Shown in pieces: positions 36,740-44,583 of a DNA stretch of 64,000 nt. Origin of the DNA: an uncultured Gemmatimonadota bacterium (lineage in GTDB: Bacteria; Gemmatimonadota; Gemmatimonadetes; Gemmatimonadales; Gemmatimonadaceae); NCBI GenBank assembly GCA_903910555.1, contig CAIVZZ010000031.1:1-64000 (forward strand), written 5' to 3'. The first letter of the stretch is position 1; each line of letters begins with the position of its first letter. A program made the translations under genes and the position numbers. The notes beneath the pieces were generated by a model. That model saw only the letters and a list, made by a program, of their open reading frames with translations. It was not told the origin of the DNA and searched no databases.

Positions 36740-36759
36740 TTACCGGGTGTTACCGGGTC
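36740..36759. repeat. Ten-base direct repeat at the end of the ferredoxin gene
   Basis: Two copies of a ten-base unit (ttaccgggtg, ttaccgggtc) overlap the ferredoxin stop codon. A further cgggtcgg pair follows at 36754-36770. It is short and may be chance. Confidence 0.35.
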
Positions 36760-37013
36760 GGACGGGTCGGCGGGGTTGGGCCCTTGAACACTTCGCGGTT
36801 GATCTGGACGTACTGCACCTGATTCGAGGGCACGTCTTCCTCGGGAAAGATCGCCGTCACCGGGCACTCAGGCTCGCAGGCACCACAATCGATGCACTCA
36901 TCCGGGTGGATATAGAGCATGTCGGGCCCCTCGTAGATGCAATCCACGGGGCAGACATCCACACAGGACTTGTCTTTGGTGTCCTTGCAGGCTTCGGTGA
37001 TCACGTACGGCAT
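36750..37013 (-). CDS. fdxA: Seven-iron ferredoxin (FdxA type)
   Basis: The 87-residue protein has cysteines C9, C17, C21, C25 and C40, C43, C46, C50. The C-x7-C-x3-C-P arrangement in the first set is that of a 3Fe-4S cluster and [12 protein letters not shown] binds a 4Fe-4S cluster, as in Azotobacter-type Fdx[21 protein letters not shown] is strongly conserved. It is an electron carrier in the cytoplasm. A good binding site (agagg) precedes the ATG. It is divergent from the molybdenum hydroxylase genes. Confidence 0.95.
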   Translation of the reverse strand: MPYVITEACKDTKDKSCVDVCPVDCIYEGPDMLYIHPDECIDCGACEPECPVTAIFPEEDVPSNQVQYVQINREVFKGPTPPTRPTR

Positions 37014-37109
37014 CGGTCAATCCTCTCGAAAACTCGGTGTCGCTGATAGGGAGGGAAGATTATCGCCCGCGCCAGCCCACTACAAGCCGTTACAAGTACG
37101 GAGTGGCCT

Positions 37110-37139
37110 TTGACAGGTAGGGGAACTCCCTACTACTTC
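37110..37139 (+). promoter_or_regulatory. Promoter with operator-like palindrome before the Mo-hydroxylase genes
   Basis: A perfect TTGACA (37110-37115) is followed 18 bases later by TACTTC (37134-37139), which ends five bases before ATG 37145. The spacer holds the inverted repeat GTAGGG-gaact-CCCTAC (37117-37133), placed where a bound regulator would block polymerase. A transcript would begin at the start codon itself. Confidence 0.5.
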
Positions 37140-37144
37140 CAGCG

Positions 37145-37645
37145 ATGCGTCTCACTGTAAACGGCCGCCACCACGATCTGCCGCCCTCACCGGCGGTCAC
37201 CCTGCTGGAACTTCTCCGCGACCGGCTCTCGCTCACCGGCACGAAGCTCGTCTGTGACCGTGGCGAATGCGGCGCATGCACCGTACAGCTCGATGGCGAG
37301 ATCGTCTACTCGTGCCTGACGCTCGCTGAAGCATGCGACGGCTCAAGTGTGCTGACGGTCGAGGGGCTGTCATCAGGCGGCGCAGATTCTGCGCTCTCGC
37401 CACTCCAGCGCGCCTTCATCGCAAAAGACGCCGCGCAGTGCGGATTCTGCACCCCGGGTCAGCTCATCGCCGCACACACGCTGCTCGCAAACAATCCTGC
37501 CCCGACTGACGAAGAAATCCGCGCCGGCATGAGCGGAAATCTCTGCCGCTGCGGCACATACCCGAATATTCTTGCGGCGATCCGCGCGGTAGCCGAAGGT
37601 GAGTTCGAAGCGGCGCCCGCGGCCGGAGCAACTCGTGCCTCGTAA
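37145..37645 (+). CDS. Molybdenum hydroxylase [2Fe-2S] subunit (XdhC/CoxS/YagT family)
   Basis: The 166-residue protein has the plant-type 2Fe-2S site CDRGECGACTV with a following SCLTLAEAC, and the helical 2Fe-2S domain with CGFCTPGQ and CRCGTYPN. It passes electrons from the molybdenum centre to the FAD subunit. Unlike E. coli PaoA it has no signal sequence, so the complex is probably cytoplasmic. The Mo subunit gene starts inside its last codons. The matching FAD subunit gene is about 6 kb away. Confidence 0.95.
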   Translation: MRLTVNGRHHDLPPSPAVTLLELLRDRLSLTGTKLVCDRGECGACTVQLDGEIVYSCLTLAEACDGSSVLTVEGLSSGGADSALSPLQRAFIAKDAAQCGFCTPGQLIAAHTLLANNPAPTDEEIRAGMSGNLCRCGTYPNILAAIRAVAEGEFEAAPAAGATRAS

Positions 37646-39947
37646 GTCGAAGACCGCTGCAAAGCCCGGCGGGTTCGTTTCGACAACGGTCGAAATCGAA
37701 GGGCGCACCGAAACGCGCATCGTTGAAATGCCGGCTTTCGAGCCGGCCGCGTGGGGCGACGACGCAGAGCTCGGTATCGTCGGCTCACGCGTGCCCCGTA
37801 TGGACGCGCCGGAACGTGTCACCGGCCGCGCACGCTACACCGCGGATATCACGCGCCCGGGAATGCTCTACGCGTTCATTCTCCGGTCTACGATTCCGCG
37901 CGGCACGATTCGCTCGATCGATCTCACGCGCGCATCCAAAATGCCGGGCGTGTTCGACGTACTAGGCCCCGGCGACGCACCCGCCGGCACGCGACTGTTC
38001 AACCGCGAGATTTTCTACGCGGGACAGCCGGTTGCCGCGGTCTGCGCGGAAAACGAAAACGCCGCACGCAATGCGGCGCATGCGATCGCCGTCGAGTACG
38101 ACGCCCTACCCTTCGCCGTCACCTTCGAAGACGCATCAGCGAAGAACGCGCCAAGAGTGCGCGCGAAAGGCAACGTGATGGAGAATGCGCCGCTCGTGAT
38201 GTCGCGCGGCGATATCGACGACGGTATCAAAGCCGCCGACGTGATCGTGCGCCGCGAATATCGCACACCGGTGCAGCTGCACACGGCGCTGGAGCCACAT
38301 GGAGCGGCCGCCGAGTGGGAAGGCGATCGGCTCACGGTTTGGGAATCGACCCAGGGCATTTTCCGCGTGCGCGGCGACATCGCGAAGGCGCTCGACATCG
38401 CGCTCTCGAAAGTCCGCGTCATCAAGGACTATATGGGCGGCGGGTTCGGCGCGAAGAACAGCGCCGGTCCGCACACGTACGTCGCCGCGATATTCGCAAA
38501 GCGTCAGGGCCGCGCCGTGCGCTGCATCAACGACCGCGAAGCCGAGCAGCTCGACAGCGGCAACCGTCCGTCATCCACGCAGCGCGTGACGATCGGTGCG
38601 AAAAAAGACGGCACGCTGACCGTCATCTTCGCGAGCATCGATGTCCCGCTTGGAATTAGCGGCTACGAAGGCGGCCCCGGCCAGATCTTTCACGAGATGT
38701 ACGCGTGCCCGAATGTCCGCACCGAAGAAACTTTTGCGTATGTGAACGCCAGCGGCATGGCAGCGTTCCGCGGCCCGGGATACGTGGAAGGCGCTTTTGG
38801 TCTCGAGTGCGCGATGAACACGCTCGCAAAGGGATTGAAACTCGATCCTATCGCCCTGCGAAAAAAGAATTTCACCAAACGCGAGCCAAGACAGGATCGC
38901 CCCTACTCCGGCAACAATCTCCTCGCCTGCTACAAGGAAGGCGCCGAAGCTTTTGGGTGGTTAACGGAAAACAGAAAACCGACGACAGAAAACAGTAAAC
39001 GCGTTGGCAAAGGCGTCGCCGCCCAAGTCTGGCCGACCGGCGGCGGACCTCCCGCTTACGCTCTGCTCAGAATTAATCCCGACGGCACCATCGACGTTCT
39101 GGCCGGAACCCAGGACCTCGGCACCGGCGCGCGTACCGTCCTCAGTCAGATCGCCGCCGAATCCATCGGCGCGAAACTGTCCGACGTCCGCGCGATTATT
39201 GGAGACACGGAGTCGCTGCCCTACACCGGCAACTCCTGGGGCTCGATGACAACCGCGTCGGTCGGCCCCGCGGTGCGCATGGCCGCCGAAGATGCGCAGC
39301 ATCAACTGTTCGAAGCTGCGGCGGCAATGCTCGATTCGAGTCCAAGCAGTCTTGAGGCGCGCGACTCGCGCATCATCGTCCGCGACACCGATCGCTCGAT
39401 GACGTTCGCCGAAGTCACCAAGAAACTCGGCAACGTCATGATCATGGGCAAAGGATCGCGCGGTCCGAATCCGGCCGACACCGCGATCATGACATTCGGC
39501 GCACAGTTCGCCGAGGTCGAAGTGGATATCGACACCGGAATTGTGCGCGTGCTGCGCTTCACTGCGGCGCACGATGCGGGCCGGATTATTAATCCGACCC
39601 TCGCAGAGAGTCAGCTCGAAGGCGGCATCATCCAGGGAATCGGCTACGCGCTGTTCGAAGAACGCATCCTCGATCGCAAGCGCGGCCTCGTGATGAATCC
39701 CACGATGCACGATTACAAAATTCCGACGATGGCGGACATTCCGGTCATCGACGCGTTTTTTGTTTCGGGCGCCGATCCCGTTGCGAATCACACCGGTGCG
39801 CGCGGAATCGCCGAACCGCCCATCATCCCAACCGCGCCGGCAATCGCCGCCGCGGTGAGTGACGCGATCGGCGTGGAGATGACTGAGATTCCGCTGACAC
39901 CGTGGCGTGTGCTCGCCGCATTGAAAAAAGCGCGCGCCGGTCGCTGA
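37635..39947 (+). CDS. Molybdenum hydroxylase molybdopterin-binding subunit (xanthine dehydrogenase family)
   Basis: GTG 37635 overlaps the preceding stop and gives 770 residues. Cofactor motifs include YMGGGFGAKN, AAFRGPGYVEGAF, TQDLGTGARTVLSQIAAE, and the catalytic glutamate in GARGIAEPPIIPTAP near the C-terminus. It hydroxylates an aldehyde or N-heterocycle. The YagR-like sequence and the 4Fe-4S type of its FAD partner favour aldehydes. Residues about 444-455 (LTENRKPTTENSKR region) are encoded by an AT-rich period-7 repeat that looks inserted between conserved blocks. Confidence 0.94.
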   Translation: MPRKSKTAAKPGGFVSTTVEIEGRTETRIVEMPAFEPAAWGDDAELGIVGSRVPRMDAPERVTGRARYTADITRPGMLYAFILRSTIPRGTIRSIDLTRASKMPGVFDVLGPGDAPAGTRLFNREIFYAGQPVAAVCAENENAARNAAHAIAVEYDALPFAVTFEDASAKNAPRVRAKGNVMENAPLVMSRGDIDDGIKAADVIVRREYRTPVQLHTALEPHGAAAEWEGDRLTVWESTQGIFRVRGDIAKALDIALSKVRVIKDYMGGGFGAKNSAGPHTYVAAIFAKRQGRAVRCINDREAEQLDSGNRPSSTQRVTIGAKKDGTLTVIFASIDVPLGISGYEGGPGQIFHEMYACPNVRTEETFAYVNASGMAAFRGPGYVEGAFGLECAMNTLAKGLKLDPIALRKKNFTKREPRQDRPYSGNNLLACYKEGAEAFGWLTENRKPTTENSKRVGKGVAAQVWPTGGGPPAYALLRINPDGTIDVLAGTQDLGTGARTVLSQIAAESIGAKLSDVRAIIGDTESLPYTGNSWGSMTTASVGPAVRMAAEDAQHQLFEAAAAMLDSSPSSLEARDSRIIVRDTDRSMTFAEVTKKLGNVMIMGKGSRGPNPADTAIMTFGAQFAEVEVDIDTGIVRVLRFTAAHDAGRIINPTLAESQLEGGIIQGIGYALFEERILDRKRGLVMNPTMHDYKIPTMADIPVIDAFFVSGADPVANHTGARGIAEPPIIPTAPAIAAAVSDAIGVEMTEIPLTPWRVLAALKKARAGR
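38964..38998 (+). repeat. Period-7 tandem repeat inside the Mo-subunit gene
   Basis: Five seven-base units follow each other: acggaaa, acagaaa, accgacg, acagaaa, acagtaa. They are A-rich in a GC-rich gene and encode a polar loop, with the reading frame kept. Confidence 0.7.
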
Positions 39948-39955
39948 GCCGCAGG

Positions 39956-41170
39956 CTACCCGGCTTTTACTTTCCCCGCGAGCGCGTCGTGCCTGAACGC
40001 GCGCCACTCGGCGAGCGTGCCATCGGCAACACGTCGCGCCATCGCGAGTACGCCGCGCTTCCACCCGCGCTCGCCGGCGAACGCAATGAGATCGTCTGCG
40101 ATCGCCGACCCCTGACGGCCCGACGCACGCAGCGCGCCCCATGCCGTGACGCGTCCCATTGTCGTCATCGCGTCGCAGAGATTGTCGATGTCGCCGCCCC
40201 ACGCTTCCATGCGCATCCGGTCCTGCAGCGGCTGGAGTTCGCGGAGCACGAATCCTTCGCCATTCATTTTGACTGACGTCAGCAGCGCCGGGCTCACCGC
40301 CTGCACGCGCCGCTGTACCGCGACGATTCGCTCGGCGTCCGTCTTCCACTTCGGCTGTTTGTATGGCGAGCGGCCGGTTGACGCCGGCTCGCGCGCTTCT
40401 TTGAGATCGAGCAGATAGTTCCCGCGCGATGTTCCCTTCCCTTCCACGAGCACGATCCAGCGCGAAAGTCCGAGACTGCCGCAGCCGGCGACGCGCCGCG
40501 CAACATCGAGTACCCGATAGAATTTCTTTTTGCCGAGCTGCGCGCCGAGACGCTCGACGACTTTCGTAACGCGCGCGATGTCGCCGCTCGGCGAGGCGAG
40601 CGCCTTCACGCCATCCACACGAATGCGCCGGCGTCCGCCTTTTTCTTTGGTGCGCTCGCCGAGCAATGTTTTCCGTTTGCGTTCGCGGACAACATCGAGC
40701 AGCTCTCGCGCCATTCCTGTCGCGGTCTCGCGCTCGACCCAGCGCGCCTTCCCCCATGCGAGTGCCGCGGCAAACGAGTCGAGATAGAGATTCGCGAGCG
40801 TCGTCGCATCGCCGGCACTCACGCGCAGCGACGGCGCGCCGACGAACACACTCGCTGTGAAACGCACGAGGTCCCACGACACGGGGAGCAGCGCAGCTTC
40901 GTCGAAATCGTTCAGGTCGAAATAGACGAGGCGGTTGTCGCCCTTGTAGCAGCCGAGGTTTTCAAAATGCAGATCGCCGCACGACCAGATCGCGGGCGCG
41001 TCGTTCAGCGGCGTGCGCGAAGGCCACGCGTCGGTGAACAACTGGCAGCTGCCGCGATAGAACGCGAACGGACTCGCCGCCATGGCGGCGTATTTCAGTG
41101 CGAGCAGATCGGGCGCGCGCCCCTCGTGGTAGCGGGTGATGCGCGCCGTAACCGGGGTCAGACCACCCAC
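39956..41170 (-). CDS. DUF2252-family protein (kinase-like fold)
   Basis: The 404-residue protein starts at GTG 41170 and overlaps yhbY by 13 bases. DUF2252 marks: LKYAAMAASPFAFYRGSCQLF, WSCGDLHFENLGCYKG (a GDxHxxN motif like those of aminoglycoside phosphotransferase folds), YFDLNDFDEA and VLRELQPLQDRM. The family is uncharacterised, and phosphotransfer is suggested only by the fold-like motifs. It ends a minus-strand run with the Fic-like, M23 and YhbY genes. Confidence 0.9.
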   Translation of the reverse strand: MGGLTPVTARITRYHEGRAPDLLALKYAAMAASPFAFYRGSCQLFTDAWPSRTPLNDAPAIWSCGDLHFENLGCYKGDNRLVYFDLNDFDEAALLPVSWDLVRFTASVFVGAPSLRVSAGDATTLANLYLDSFAAALAWGKARWVERETATGMARELLDVVRERKRKTLLGERTKEKGGRRRIRVDGVKALASPSGDIARVTKVVERLGAQLGKKKFYRVLDVARRVAGCGSLGLSRWIVLVEGKGTSRGNYLLDLKEAREPASTGRSPYKQPKWKTDAERIVAVQRRVQAVSPALLTSVKMNGEGFVLRELQPLQDRMRMEAWGGDIDNLCDAMTTMGRVTAWGALRASGRQGSAIADDLIAFAGERGWKRGVLAMARRVADGTLAEWRAFRHDALAGKVKAG

Positions 41171-41469
41171 GGTGGAGCGTCGCCGCGCTTGCGTTCGATC
41201 TGCGGATTGTGGCGGTAGACCGTCACGGTCTTGCCGATCACCTGGATCACTTCGGCGTTCACGGCACCGGCGAGTTGACCGGCTGCCTCTTTCGCGCTCA
41301 GCTCGCCCTGCTTTCCGAGTACGACTTTCACGAGCTCGCGCGTACGCAGCGCGTCGTCGAGCGAATGAAAGAGCGCGCCCGTGAGTCCGTGCTGGCCGGC
41401 GTGCACCGTCGCCGTGAGGCGGTTTGCATGAGCGCGAAGTTCGGCGCGCTCCTTTCCTGTCATCGTCAT
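41158..41469 (-). CDS. yhbY: YhbY-type CRM-domain RNA-binding protein
   Basis: The 103-residue protein has the CRM fold signature: LTGKERAELRAHAN-like start, VHAGQHGLTGALFHSLDDAL (a GxxGx loop variant) and ELVKVVLG, ending IGKTVTVYRHNP. YhbY binds pre-50S ribosomal particles. Its start overlaps the M23 gene stop (ATGA), and its own stop lies inside the DUF2252 gene start. Confidence 0.92.
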   Translation of the reverse strand: MTMTGKERAELRAHANRLTATVHAGQHGLTGALFHSLDDALRTRELVKVVLGKQGELSAKEAAGQLAGAVNAEVIQVIGKTVTVYRHNPQIERKRGDAPPWVV

Positions 41470-42104
41470 CGCGTGATTCCCATCTGTGTGAAGAGCGGAA
41501 GCGGATTGACCGGCGGTCCGTCCGAGTAGCGTTTTCCCGATACGATTCGCACTACCTGAAAATGGAGGTGCGGCGTGTCTTTCGGCGCGTTCCCCGTCGT
41601 GCCCACATACCCGAGCACATCGCCGCGCGCGATCTGCTGACCGTCGTGCAATCCTTTGGCGTAGTGGTCGAGGTGCGCATAATAAAACGCGAAGCGCCGT
41701 GATGGATCGGTGGTCCAGATGACGTTGCCGCCGAGCGTGTTCTTGCCGACGTGAATAATGGAGCCATCGTCAGCCGCGAGAACCGGTGTGCCGCGCTTCG
41801 CGAGAATGTCCTGCGCGTTGTGCACGCGGGCGCCATCGCGCGGCGCATCGTATGTGTCGGGAATCTGGGACGCGAAAATCCCCTTCACCGGCACGAGCAA
41901 GCCGCGCTCGCGAAGTAACTCGAGTGCGGGGTCGCGCGCAGGTGGTTCGGCAATCCGATCGCCCGAGGGTGCCGGTGTGTTGACCGGGCCCGGCGATTCC
42001 GACGGCGGCTCCGGCAACGGCGCCATCGGCGGAAGCGGCTTGAGCGCCGGTCCGCACGAAACCACCACCAGCAGGAATGGGAGAGCCAGCGTTCGTCGGA
42101 TCAT
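41466..42104 (-). CDS. M23-family peptidoglycan endopeptidase lipoprotein
   Basis: The 212-residue protein has a lipoprotein signal (RTLALPFLLVVVSC) with Cys at about 17, a Pro-rich linker (about 20-60), and a LytM/M23 domain with HNAQD, DGSIIHVGKNTLGG, FYYAHLDHYAKGL and HLHFQVV. The zinc ligands appear complete. It is likely to cut peptidoglycan crosslinks or to act as an activator in the periplasm. It overlaps yhbY by four bases. Confidence 0.92.
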   Translation of the reverse strand: MIRRTLALPFLLVVVSCGPALKPLPPMAPLPEPPSESPGPVNTPAPSGDRIAEPPARDPALELLRERGLLVPVKGIFASQIPDTYDAPRDGARVHNAQDILAKRGTPVLAADDGSIIHVGKNTLGGNVIWTTDPSRRFAFYYAHLDHYAKGLHDGQQIARGDVLGYVGTTGNAPKDTPHLHFQVVRIVSGKRYSDGPPVNPLPLFTQMGITR

Positions 42105-42140
42105 TCATTGGCTACACGATGACCCGGGCGGCCGCGTCAC

Positions 42141-42170
42141 TGACGGTTACTGGTGGTAACTGGTGGAAAC
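42141..42170. repeat. Three-copy ten-base repeat upstream of the M23 gene
   Basis: Units tgacggttac, tggtggtaac and tggtggaaac lie in tandem in the gap 42105-42185 between the M23 and Fic-like genes. No promoter is obvious here. It could be an operator or a chance repeat. Confidence 0.45.
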
Positions 42171-42185
42171 CCCCTGCTCGGCGTG

Positions 42186-43103
42186 CTACGCGCGCTCGGC
42201 GGGTGCCAGCGCCTTCACGATCCCCTCGTACGCGAACGCGCGTGACCGGGCGCGACCGGTAACCTCGCGAGCGATGCCGAGTTCAACCAAGCGCGCGACT
42301 GCGGCGCCGGCGGTGGGTGGCGTGGCGCCGAGCTTGCGCGCTGCGTCAGGCACCGTGATGACGATTTCATCGCGCAGGAGCGCAAGCAGGTCGAGCGCGG
42401 AGTACGCCGCTCGGCCGAGTGCTTCGCGGACGCGGGATTCGTCGGCATCGCAGATATCACGTGCCGCGGCGAGGCCGCGTTCAGCGGATCGTGCTTCTCG
42501 CGCGAAGGTGGCGAAGATGCCGTGTAAGGTGAGGTCGGCGCCGGACGGCGCGGGTGGGAGCGTGAGCCAGGCGTCAGAGGTCGCGCCGCCAACGCAGAGG
42601 ACCAGCGCGACGACCAGAGCGGAAAGCGTTTCGCTCTGCGCGTCAGCGGGCTCGCCCGGAGAAACGCTGCGTGCGGCACGCAATCCAAGCGCCGCGAGTG
42701 CGGCCTTGAGCACCGGCGGCGTGCGCTCGTGCACGTCGCGCAGGAGGTCATCGATCGGCCCCGCGGGCATTCCCGCGCCGGGGAGGCGCAGCAGGTCGTG
42801 GAGGTACGCAACGGACGGAAGCGCGCCACCCCGTGCCCGGGCAGCACCCTCGCGCAGCGCAGCCGCATAGCTGCGATGTGACGCAGGCCCCTCGCCATCG
42901 GCGCGCACCAGCGCAATCATTCCGGAGTGGGTCGTACCGACGGCGGTTGCGATGCACCGGACGACGAGCAGCTCGCGGAGTCCGGCCGGCGCGAGACATC
43001 CGGCCGCATTGAGCCGGCCGACCGCCGACGATGCGTCTTCGTATGTTCGGATCGCGTCAACGCCGCCAGTCGTGAGTGCGGTGGAGTCTAGCATGGGCAG
43101 CAT
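42186..43103 (-). CDS. Fic-derived protein lacking the Fic catalytic motif, with winged-helix C-terminus
   Basis: The 305-residue protein has the outline of a Fic-family protein: an N-terminal helical part (EDASSAVGRLNAAG, ASHRSYAAALREG, LPSVAYLHDLL) and a C-terminal winged helix (VPDAARKLGATPPTAGAAVA, RLVELGIAREVTGRARSR, about 245-295) almost identical in pattern to Fic C-termini. The place where HPFxDGNGR should lie reads SVSPGEPADAQSETLSALVV, so AMP-transfer activity is not expected. A DNA-binding role is inferred. It leads the minus-strand run and is divergent from the lipoprotein-FAD subunit operon. ATG 43094 is an alternative start. Confidence 0.65.
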   Translation of the reverse strand: MLPMLDSTALTTGGVDAIRTYEDASSAVGRLNAAGCLAPAGLRELLVVRCIATAVGTTHSGMIALVRADGEGPASHRSYAAALREGAARARGGALPSVAYLHDLLRLPGAGMPAGPIDDLLRDVHERTPPVLKAALAALGLRAARSVSPGEPADAQSETLSALVVALVLCVGGATSDAWLTLPPAPSGADLTLHGIFATFAREARSAERGLAAARDICDADESRVREALGRAAYSALDLLALLRDEIVITVPDAARKLGATPPTAGAAVARLVELGIAREVTGRARSRAFAYEGIVKALAPAERA

Positions 43104-43131
43104 GTTCAGTTCAAGATGACTACTACGTAAA

Positions 43132-43142
43132 AATAGACTATT
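43132..43142. promoter_or_regulatory. AATAG-a-CTATT palindrome in an AT-rich divergent promoter region
   Basis: This 11-base hyphenated palindrome lies 29 bases upstream of the Fic-like gene inside the gap 43104-43213, which is strikingly AT-rich. It is a candidate operator for the winged-helix protein encoded next to it. Confidence 0.35.
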
Positions 43143-43203
43143 ATTTCTTCTTTACAAGCTATTCATTCCGCCTGATTCGAACAGTAAAGTAAAATTCATA
43201 GCC

Positions 43204-43209
43204 TATAAT
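43204..43209 (+). promoter_or_regulatory. Consensus TATAAT box four bases before a GTG start
   Basis: TATAAT at 43204-43209 is a perfect -10 sequence. The GTG of the lipoprotein gene is at 43214, so transcription would begin at or just within the start codon. No other in-frame start follows before the signal peptide. Confidence 0.5.
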
Positions 43210-43213
43210 ATAC

Positions 43214-43597
43214 GTGCAGACTCGCAGATCGCTAATCTTTGCATTCTTGGCAATCGTTGCCGCAACCGCGTGCAGCGGTGGCGGCGGCACATCAACTGAG
43301 GTCGGCGGCGGCACTGTTGTCGTTAGCGCATCGGCCGGCACCACCCCCACCTATAGCTGGACCGGCCCGACGGCCGTCACGATCACGGTCGCCCGAGCCG
43401 CCGCGCCATCTACGGCAGTGTGGGGAATCTCATGCCCCATCAATCGGGACATACCGTCTGGCTCCAAACACGGAGTCGTCCCGTCCGACGCAACCGTGAC
43501 CGCTACCGCCGAGCCAGTGCTTACCGCTGGCGTGAAGTACCGGGTGACCGTCGCCCTCATCGACGGAACCTCCGGGTCAGTAGACTTCACTCCATAA
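43214..43597 (+). CDS. Small hypothetical lipoprotein
   Basis: The 127-residue protein (GTG start) has a lipoprotein signal (SLIFAFLAIVAATAC; Cys about 20), a glycine/serine-threonine linker (SGGGGTSTEVGGG), and a beta-rich domain of about 90 residues with two cysteines or fewer (GISCPIN). It ends with a fibronectin-like TAGVKYRVTVALIDGT. No family is recognised. The FAD-subunit gene starts on its stop codon (TAATG), so the two are co-translated. Its role with a molybdenum enzyme is unclear. Confidence 0.75.
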   Translation: MQTRRSLIFAFLAIVAATACSGGGGTSTEVGGGTVVVSASAGTTPTYSWTGPTAVTITVARAAAPSTAVWGISCPINRDIPSGSKHGVVPSDATVTATAEPVLTAGVKYRVTVALIDGTSGSVDFTP

Positions 43598-44565
43598 TGA
43601 AGCCGTTCGACTACCACCGCCCTGATACTTCCGCCGACGCGCTTGCCGCGCTTGGCGTGCCGGAGTCGGTTGCACTCGGCGGCGGCACTGATCTGCTCGT
43701 GACGATGAAAGAAGGACTCATCGACCCGGCTCACCTCGTCGATGTGCGGCATCTGAAAGGCGCGCGCGACATCACGCTGCGTGCCGACGGATCCGCGCGG
43801 CTTGGTGGCGCGGTGCGCATCGCCGATCTCGCGACGCACGCGGTGATTCGCGAGCGTTTTGCGGCACTCGCGGAAGCCGCGCGACTCGTCGGAACGCCGG
43901 CGCTGCGCAATATGGGAACCATCGCGGGAAATATTTGCCAACGTCCGCGCTGCTGGTACTTTCGCCGCGGCGTGCCCTGCCTGAAAAACGGCGGAAGCGG
44001 CTGCGCGGCCGTCGACGGTGAGAATCAGTATCACGCGATCATGGGCGGCGGACCCTGTCACGCCGTGCATCCATCTGATCCTGCCGTTGCGCTCACCGCG
44101 CTCGACGCTAGCGTCGAAATCGTCGGCGCGCGGGATGCGCGGCGCAGCGTGCCGATCGCGCTCTTCTTTGCGAACGCCGAATCGAATCCGCTGGGTGAAA
44201 CCGTGCTCGCGCACGGCGAGATCATTGAAGCGATTGAGATTCCTGCGCACTCCGCCGGCGGAACGCAGCACTATGAAAAGTTGATGCAGCGCGGAGCGTG
44301 GGATTTCGCGCTCGTGTCGCTCGCGGGAATCAAGAGAGCCGACGGCGAAGTGCGACTCGTGCTCGGCGGTGTCGCGCCGGCGCCGCAGCGAGTGAATCCG
44401 TCAGTCGAGGAAGACGTGGCGAGCGGCGCGCTCGATGACGAGAGCGCTGATGCGCTTGCGGAGCGGGCGCTGTACGATGCGGCGCCGCTTTCGAAGAATG
44501 AATACAAAGTCACGCAGGCGGCGGCGCTGCTGAAGCGCGCGATGCTTGAGCTCTCGCGTGCGTGA
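43597..44565 (+). CDS. Molybdenum hydroxylase FAD subunit with 4Fe-4S insertion (YagS/PaoB type)
   Basis: ATG 43597 (MKPFDYHRPDTSADALAALG) gives 322 residues. FAD-binding signatures: VALGGGTDLLVTMKEG and LRNMGTIAGNICQRPRCWYF. The cysteines in NICQRPRCWYF, GVPCLKN, GSGCAAV and GGPCHAV match the extra 4Fe-4S cluster known in E. coli PaoB. It takes electrons from the 2Fe-2S subunit. The other two subunits are at 37.1-39.9 kb, separated by four opposite-strand genes. Confidence 0.93.
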   Translation: MKPFDYHRPDTSADALAALGVPESVALGGGTDLLVTMKEGLIDPAHLVDVRHLKGARDITLRADGSARLGGAVRIADLATHAVIRERFAALAEAARLVGTPALRNMGTIAGNICQRPRCWYFRRGVPCLKNGGSGCAAVDGENQYHAIMGGGPCHAVHPSDPAVALTALDASVEIVGARDARRSVPIALFFANAESNPLGETVLAHGEIIEAIEIPAHSAGGTQHYEKLMQRGAWDFALVSLAGIKRADGEVRLVLGGVAPAPQRVNPSVEEDVASGALDDESADALAERALYDAAPLSKNEYKVTQAAALLKRAMLELSRA

Positions 44566-44583
44566 AATGATCGCGAGCGCCGC

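Noticed and set aside
38961-40877. Minus-strand open frame of 638 codons
   Set aside because: It runs antisense through the end of the Mo-subunit gene and out of frame through DUF2252, both of which have clear families. Its translation is Arg-rich low-complexity sequence without domains, as expected for GC-rich shadow frames.
43159-43350. Short minus-strand frame over the lipoprotein start
   Set aside because: Antisense to the lipoprotein signal and Gly-rich region; no binding site or family.
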